Both the position numbers and the translations under genes were made by a program. The notes under the pieces were generated by a model that did not search any database, was not told the origin of the DNA, and was given only the letters and a program-made list of their open reading frames with translations. From Dichotomicrobium sp964466965 (GTDB lineage Bacteria; Pseudomonadota; Alphaproteobacteria; Rhizobiales; Rhodomicrobiaceae), in assembly GCA_964466965.1 (NCBI GenBank), contig CAYXPZ010000077.1, positions 1 to 9,966 on the forward strand: a stretch of DNA of 9,966 nt, written 5' to 3'. Below, in pieces: positions 5,510 to 9,966 of this stretch. Each line of letters opens with the position of its first letter. Within the stretch, counting starts at the first letter, position 1.

Positions 5510-7183
5510 TCACACGATGGCAACGCGAACGGTGCACAGCGGTTTCTTGCCCCAGGCCGAATTGAGCGCGCCGCGCACGGACCGTCGCACCGCCTCGCCA
5601 ACCGTCCTTGGATCCTTGCGCCGCGGACGGGGTATCCCGTCGAAAGCGTTGAAGATGGCCCGGTCGGCAATCTCGGCGAACAGTTGACCGTTTTCGTCCG
5701 TGTTGGGAATGCCGTGCATGACGATGTGTGGATCAGCGGCCATCTCGCCCTTGCGGCTTACTACAAGGAATACCGTGACGGTGCCGACGAAGCTCAGCTT
5801 ACGCCGCTCGCGCAAAGGGCCGTCCTCCTCCCGCAGCAACAGCGTACCATCGCGCATGAGCCGGCCCGACGGCACCTCGTCGATGATCTCGGCCGGGCCG
5901 GGATGAAGCCGCGCCATAACGCCGTTACGCACATCACGCAGCGCCGTGACGCCCTCCGCCTTCGCCAGCTTGAGGTGCTCGAACAGGTGCCGGTCTTCGC
6001 CATGCATGGGCACCAGAGCGCGCGGGCGCGTCCACTGATACATCTGCCGCAGTTCGCCCCGCCGGGCATGTCCGGAGGAATGGATCGGGCCGTCCGGATG
6101 GTCGAGGATCACCTCTACGCCCTTGCGCGCCAGCTTGTTCTGAACCTCATGGACAGCATCTTCATTTCCCGGGATGGTCCGGCTGGAATAGATCACCCAG
6201 TCGCCGCGCGACAGCGTGACATTGGGGTGCTCGTCATCAGCGATGCGCGCTAGCGCCGCGCGCTGCTCGCCCTGGCTGCCCGTGCACAGCGCCAAGACTT
6301 TGTCCGGCGGCAGATAGCCGTATTCCTCCTCGCCCAGATAGCCCAGGTGTTCCGGCCAATATCCGTTCTCTTCGGCCGCCTCGATGATCCGGCGCATGGC
6401 CCGCCCAACGATGACCAGATGCCGGTCGGCGGCCTGCGCTGCCTCGGCGATGGCAATAAGGCGCGCCACGTTGGAGGCGAAGGTCGTGAAGGCGACCCTC
6501 TGCGGCGCTTCGGCGACCAGGTTCTTGAGAGTTTCCGCAACCAGCCCCTCAGAAAAGGTCAGTCCTTCGGTCACGGCGTTCGTGCTGTCGCATATGAGCG
6601 CGTCGATGCCCTCATCGCCGAGTTCGGTCAGCCGTTTGACGTTGGTCGGCTTGCCCAGCCCCGGGGCTTCGTCAATCTTCCAGTCCGCCGTATGCACCAC
6701 CAGCCCGCCGCCAGCGCGGATCGCCAGCGCGTTCGTCTCAGGGATCGAGTGGGCCATGTTGATGAATTCGACATCGAACGGTCCGATCGTCAGCCGCCCC
6801 TCATACGGAACCTCAATCAGTTCGGGTTGGTTGCCCCAGTCGCGCTGCGCAAGCTTGCCCTTGAGCAGCGTCATCGCGAAGCGCGTGGCATAAAGCGGCG
6901 CGCGCAGCCGGGGCCACAGCTCTTCGACCGCGCCGAGATGATCCTCATGCGCGTGGGTCAACACGATGCCCACAAGGTTGCGCTCAGCTTCGAGGAAGGT
7001 GGTATCCGGCGTAATGATCTCGATACCAGGCTCCGCTGCACTGGGAAATGTGACGCCGCAGTCCACCATGAGCCATTTACGGTCATCGGGCGGGCCAAAG
7101 CCATAGAGATACATGTTCATGCCGATTTCGCCGATGCCGCCTAGGGCGACGAATACCAGCTCAGCGTTGTCATTATTATTCAT
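5510..7183 (-). CDS. rnj: Ribonuclease J (beta-CASP metallo-beta-lactamase RNase)
   Basis: RNase J is a zinc-dependent endo- and 5'-3' exoribonuclease used in rRNA maturation and mRNA turnover. The 557-residue protein has the metallo-beta-lactamase motifs HAHEDH (77-82), His145 (AHSIPE), Asp167 (HTADWK) and His394 (PMHGE). The beta-CASP part has CDSTN (198-202) and HSSGHA (368-373), with a C-terminal domain after about 445. The length matches the family (about 550-560). The reading frame is open upstream for another 48 codons inside birA, but the ATG at 7181-7183 gives the family start (NAELVFVALGGIGEIGMN). It overlaps the birA stop by 8 bases (ATGAATAA) and has only a weak binding site, which suggests translation coupled to birA. 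In many relatives coaX separates birA from this gene; it is absent here. Confidence 0.95.
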   Translation of the reverse strand: MNNNDNAELVFVALGGIGEIGMNMYLYGFGPPDDRKWLMVDCGVTFPSAAEPGIEIITPDTTFLEAERNLVGIVLTHAHEDHLGAVEELWPRLRAPLYATRFAMTLLKGKLAQRDWGNQPELIEVPYEGRLTIGPFDVEFINMAHSIPETNALAIRAGGGLVVHTADWKIDEAPGLGKPTNVKRLTELGDEGIDALICDSTNAVTEGLTFSEGLVAETLKNLVAEAPQRVAFTTFASNVARLIAIAEAAQAADRHLVIVGRAMRRIIEAAEENGYWPEHLGYLGEEEYGYLPPDKVLALCTGSQGEQRAALARIADDEHPNVTLSRGDWVIYSSRTIPGNEDAVHEVQNKLARKGVEVILDHPDGPIHSSGHARRGELRQMYQWTRPRALVPMHGEDRHLFEHLKLAKAEGVTALRDVRNGVMARLHPGPAEIIDEVPSGRLMRDGTLLLREEDGPLRERRKLSFVGTVTVFLVVSRKGEMAADPHIVMHGIPNTDENGQLFAEIADRAIFNAFDGIPRPRRKDPRTVGEAVRRSVRGALNSAWGKKPLCTVRVAIV

Positions 7184-7985
7184 GATCTGTCGCTTTTGCG
7201 TGTGAGGCTTGTTCGAGCCGTCCGAGGGCGACGTCGCCCGCCGTAATGATGCGTTCGCGGTCGTCCTGCCGCAAACGCAGCGCGCCTGTCTCATCAAGTC
7301 CGCCGAACCGACCTTCGAGTGTTTCACCCGAGAGCGTCACCGAGATCGGCGCGCCGACAGGCGCGGCATGGCGCAACCAGGCGCTGCGGACCTGTGCGAA
7401 GCCCGCGCCGCCTGACCAGACAGCCAGCCAGCGCGCGGTGGCATCAGCCAGCCGGGACAACGCCGCCCCGGGCGTCGGTTGCAGACCGTGCTCTGCGAGG
7501 CATGTGGCAGGACGCCCCAGAGCCTCCGGCGCGGACGCCAAATTTAGACCGGTGCCGATAACGACGGCCTGCGCCCCGGCATCCATCATGAGCGTCTCAA
7601 TGAGCACGCCGCCAAGCTTAGCGCCGTCGAGCAAGATATCATTCGGCCATTTTAGCTTGAGGCGCGCTGTGAGCGGAAGCTCTCCTGCCATGGCCGCGAC
7701 GGCATCGCGCGCTGCAATCCCGCCGAGCAGCGGCAGACCCTTGATCGCTTCGCCCCTGCAGTCAAGCCTTAGCAATAAGCTGGCATACAGGTTTCCCTCC
7801 GGCGAGTCCCAATCGCGGCCAAGGCGGCCCCGCCCCTTGGTCTGCCGGCCGGCCCAGACCCACAGCGGCGAGACGGCGCCGCCATGCGCCAGCGCAAGGG
7901 CATGGGCGTTGGTCGATGGCGTGTCGGGCAGATAGACGGCTTGGTGCCCGGCGGGCAGCGTCAGAGGGTCGCTCTGCCGGGCCAT
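7176..7985 (-). CDS. birA: Biotin--[acetyl-CoA carboxylase] ligase, class I (no DNA-binding domain)
   Basis: The enzyme makes biotinyl-AMP and attaches biotin to the biotin carrier domains of carboxylases such as acetyl-CoA and propionyl-CoA carboxylase. The 269-residue protein has the biotinyl-AMP loop GRGRLGR (51-57), KWPND (112-116) and the lysine of KLGGVLIE (Lys123), then a small SH3-like domain (about 210-258). It has no N-terminal helix-turn-helix, so it is not a biotin repressor. Its ATG shares the A of the nuoN stop (TGATG), implying coupled translation, and its own end overlaps rnj. Propionyl-CoA carboxylase, a usual biotin enzyme, makes the substrate of the epimerase encoded two genes later, though the conserved order is probably not a pathway cluster. 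Confidence 0.95.
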   Translation of the reverse strand: MARQSDPLTLPAGHQAVYLPDTPSTNAHALALAHGGAVSPLWVWAGRQTKGRGRLGRDWDSPEGNLYASLLLRLDCRGEAIKGLPLLGGIAARDAVAAMAGELPLTARLKLKWPNDILLDGAKLGGVLIETLMMDAGAQAVVIGTGLNLASAPEALGRPATCLAEHGLQPTPGAALSRLADATARWLAVWSGGAGFAQVRSAWLRHAAPVGAPISVTLSGETLEGRFGGLDETGALRLRQDDRERIITAGDVALGRLEQASHAKATDHE

Positions 7986-9430
7986 CAGGCGAATAAAGCC
8001 TTGGCTGCCGCGCCGGCCGCTGTAATAAGCGGCCCAGGCGCGATGAAGAACAATACCGTAAAGATGCTGGTGACACCCAGCACGAACCCCGGACCGCGCT
8101 GAAGGGGCTCGAAGGCGTCCGCCGGTTCATCGAAATACATCACCTTGATGATCCGCAGATAGTAGAACGCCGCGATCACCGAGGCGACCACGCCCACCAC
8201 CGCAAGCCAGGCAAGCCCAGCGTTCACCGCCGCAGCGAAGACATAGAACTTGGCGAAAAAGCCGGCGAGCGGCGGGATACCGGCCATCGAGAACATCAGC
8301 ATCGCCAACAGGAAGGCGACCATCGGCTGGTTCTTCGAGAGGCCAGCCAGCTCGTCGATCCCCTCAACCATGCCCTCGGAGCGGCGCATCGATAGGATGC
8401 AGGCAAACACGCCCAGCGTCATCGCTACATAGATCGCCAAATAAACGAGCACGGCCTGCGTGCCCTGCTGGCTGCTGGCGGACAGCCCGACAAGCATGTA
8501 GCCGACATGGCCAATCGAGCTATAGGCCATCAGGCGCTTGATGTTGCGCTGGCCGATGGCTGCGAACGCGCCGAGCGCCATTGAGGCGATCGACACGGCG
8601 ATGATGATCTGCTGCCACTCCGCTGCCAGCGCGGGAACCGCGCTCATCACCACGCGCACCAGCAGCCCGATCGCAGCCGCCTTCGCCGCTGCGGAGAACA
8701 GCGCCGTCGCGGGCGTGGGTGCGCCCTCGTAAACATCGGGCGTCCACATGTGAAACGGTACCGCCGACACCTTGAACGCCAGCCCGGTGAGCACGAATAC
8801 CAGCCCGAAGATCAATCCGAGCGACGGTCCTGCCGCCTGCGCGCTCGCGGCAATCGCCTCGAAGGAGGTGTTGCCGGTAAAGCCGTAGATCAAGGATGCG
8901 CCATAAAGCAGGAAGCCCGAGGACAGCGCGCCCAGCACGAAATATTTCAGCCCGGCCTCGCTGGAGCGCAGCGAGTCCCGCCGGATCGCGGCTATGACGT
9001 AAAGCGACAGGCTCTGCAGCTCCAGAGCGAGATAAAGCGAAATCAGGTCGTTCGCCGACAGCATCAGCATCATGCCGGTCGTCGAGAGCAGAACCAGCAC
9101 GGGATATTCGCCGATGTTCAGCTTCGCGGCCTCAAGATAATCCTGCGACATGCTCAGCGCCAAAGCGGCGGCCAGGAGGACCAGGACTTTCATGAATCGC
9201 GCGAAACCATCTGCAATGAAGGCGCGATCGAACAACGTCACCGAATCGCCCGGCTGTGCGATGACCAGCCCCGCGGCGATAACCAACGCCCCAACGCTCG
9301 CCCAGCTCACGGTGCGCGTCTGATCCTGCGTGAAGACGGAGAACATCAGCAGCGCAATCGCCGCCAGCAGCAGGAACGCCTCCGGCGCCAGGGCGCTGTG
9401 CGCGATCAGGAACTCGGTGAACTCTTCCAC
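7985..9430 (-). CDS. nuoN: NADH-quinone oxidoreductase subunit N
   Basis: NuoN is one of the three antiporter-like proton-pumping subunits in the membrane arm of respiratory complex I. The 481-residue protein is almost entirely hydrophobic, consistent with 14 helices. Residues expected in the proton path are present: Glu137 (LALELQSLSLYV), Lys220 (GLAFKVSAVPFHMW), Lys250 (FSAAAKAAA) and Lys394 (FFAKFYVF). The motif PFHMWTPDVYEGAP (225-238) is typical of the family. It starts with GTG at 9428-9430. A strong AAGGAGG (9441-9447) stands 10 bases upstream and overlaps the nuoM TAA stop, so the two genes are translated together. Length is normal for the family. Confidence 0.97.
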   Translation of the reverse strand: MEEFTEFLIAHSALAPEAFLLLAAIALLMFSVFTQDQTRTVSWASVGALVIAAGLVIAQPGDSVTLFDRAFIADGFARFMKVLVLLAAALALSMSQDYLEAAKLNIGEYPVLVLLSTTGMMLMLSANDLISLYLALELQSLSLYVIAAIRRDSLRSSEAGLKYFVLGALSSGFLLYGASLIYGFTGNTSFEAIAASAQAAGPSLGLIFGLVFVLTGLAFKVSAVPFHMWTPDVYEGAPTPATALFSAAAKAAAIGLLVRVVMSAVPALAAEWQQIIIAVSIASMALGAFAAIGQRNIKRLMAYSSIGHVGYMLVGLSASSQQGTQAVLVYLAIYVAMTLGVFACILSMRRSEGMVEGIDELAGLSKNQPMVAFLLAMLMFSMAGIPPLAGFFAKFYVFAAAVNAGLAWLAVVGVVASVIAAFYYLRIIKVMYFDEPADAFEPLQRGPGFVLGVTSIFTVLFFIAPGPLITAAGAAAKALFA

Positions 9431-9440
9431 GGGCCCGGAG

Positions 9441-9447
9441 CCTCCTT
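9441..9447 (-). promoter_or_regulatory. Ribosome binding site of nuoN overlapping the nuoM stop
   Basis: AAGGAGG on the minus strand shares its AA with the nuoM TAA stop and precedes the nuoN GTG by 10 bases. It supports the GTG start and coupled translation of the two complex I subunits. Confidence 0.8.
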
Positions 9448-9966
9448 ATTGCGCCGTCGCCAGCCGCGCCTGCTCGGCGGCGGCCAGCGCGGCGTTGTAA
9501 TCTTCGACCAGCTTGGCGACCGATTCGCTCGTGACGTCCAGTAGCGGCGCCGGATAAAATCCGAACAGGATCGTCAGGATCACCAGCGGCAGCATGATCG
9601 CGGCCTCGCGCGGGGTCATGTCGGTGATCGCGCGCAGAGACGGCTTTTCCAGCACGCCGAAAATGATCCGCCGGTACAGCCACAGCGCGTAAACGGCGGA
9701 AAGAATCACGCCGATCGCCGCGAACAGCGCCAGCCACGAATTGATCTTAAATGCCCCGGTCAGCGCCAGAAATTCGCCGACGAAGCCGCTGGTGCCCGGC
9801 AGGCCGACATTGGCCATTGTAAAAACCATGAAGCAGAAGGCGTAAAGCGGCATCCGGTCTGCCAGGCCGCCATAAGCGGAAATCTCGCGGGTGTGTATGC
9901 GGTCATAAACCACGCCGACGCACAGGAACAGCGCGGCCGAGACAATGCCGTGGCTGAGCATCTGGA
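9446..9966 (-). CDS. nuoM: NADH-quinone oxidoreductase subunit M, C-terminal part (cut by window edge)
   Basis: The last 172 codons of nuoM are present; the 5' part lies beyond the right edge. NuoM is another antiporter-like proton-pumping subunit of complex I. The visible part begins in QMLSHG, a conserved NuoM segment. It continues through the YGGLADRMP loop and GLPGTSGFVGEFLALTG, which closely fits the NuoM helix that carries a conserved glutamate, and several further helices. The tail (about the last 25 residues) is soluble and alanine-rich. The stop is TAA at 9446-9448, inside the ribosome binding site of nuoN. Confidence 0.96.
   Translation of the reverse strand, partial: QMLSHGIVSAALFLCVGVVYDRIHTREISAYGGLADRMPLYAFCFMVFTMANVGLPGTSGFVGEFLALTGAFKINSWLALFAAIGVILSAVYALWLYRRIIFGVLEKPSLRAITDMTPREAAIMLPLVILTILFGFYPAPLLDVTSESVAKLVEDYNAALAAAEQARLATAQ

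Noticed and set aside
7184..7327. 48-codon upstream extension of rnj with an ATG at 7327
   Set aside because: It lies wholly inside the 3' end of birA in another frame and encodes a basic, non-conserved stretch. The family N terminus begins just after the ATG at 7181-7183.

Overview
The window is a stretch of high-GC alphaproteobacterial chromosome. Every gene I can support reads on the minus strand, so in transcription order the window runs from its right end to its left. The order nuoM-nuoN-birA-rnj-mce-DUF1467-proS-lolC/E-lolD is a housekeeping arrangement familiar from alphaproteobacteria. The short type-2 ProS, the DUF1467 protein and the single LolC/E-type permease also point to that class. 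A 44-bp palindromic element at 4644-4687 closely resembles, from memory, a repeat abundant in Hyphomicrobiales (Rhizobiales), which makes that order the best guess. No species can be named.

Right half (9966 to 4740): the 3' part of nuoM (cut by the window edge) and nuoN encode proton-pumping membrane subunits of respiratory complex I. birA (biotin-protein ligase) starts on the nuoN stop (shared A of TGATG), and rnj (ribonuclease J) overlaps the birA end by 8 bases. Next come mce (methylmalonyl-CoA epimerase) and a small two-helix membrane protein of the DUF1467 family. Spacings are tight enough for one transcription unit. The coaX gene often found between birA and rnj in relatives is absent.

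Middle (4739 to 4178): about 560 bases without a protein gene on the minus strand. This gap holds the REP-like palindrome and, on the plus strand, a candidate independent small-RNA unit: a sigma-70-like promoter whose -35 lies under a 6+6 bp inverted repeat, a run of hairpins, and a strong intrinsic terminator (9-bp perfect stem plus T6). A 17- or 35-codon small ORF with a good ribosome binding site sits inside it. This is the least explained part of the window.

Left half (4177 to 1): proS (prolyl-tRNA synthetase), lolC/E and lolD (the ABC machine that releases lipoproteins from the inner membrane), then a putatively Tat-exported intradiol dioxygenase-like protein 6 bases after lolD. lolC/E and lolD are in the same reading frame, separated by one TGA and two codons, and lolD uses a TTG start. 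The last 109 bases show no gene.

I see no mobile element, CRISPR array, tRNA, rRNA or defence system. The gene content is mostly ordinary; the points worth a second look are the plus-strand RNA unit, the dioxygenase behind lolD and the in-frame lolC-lolD junction.
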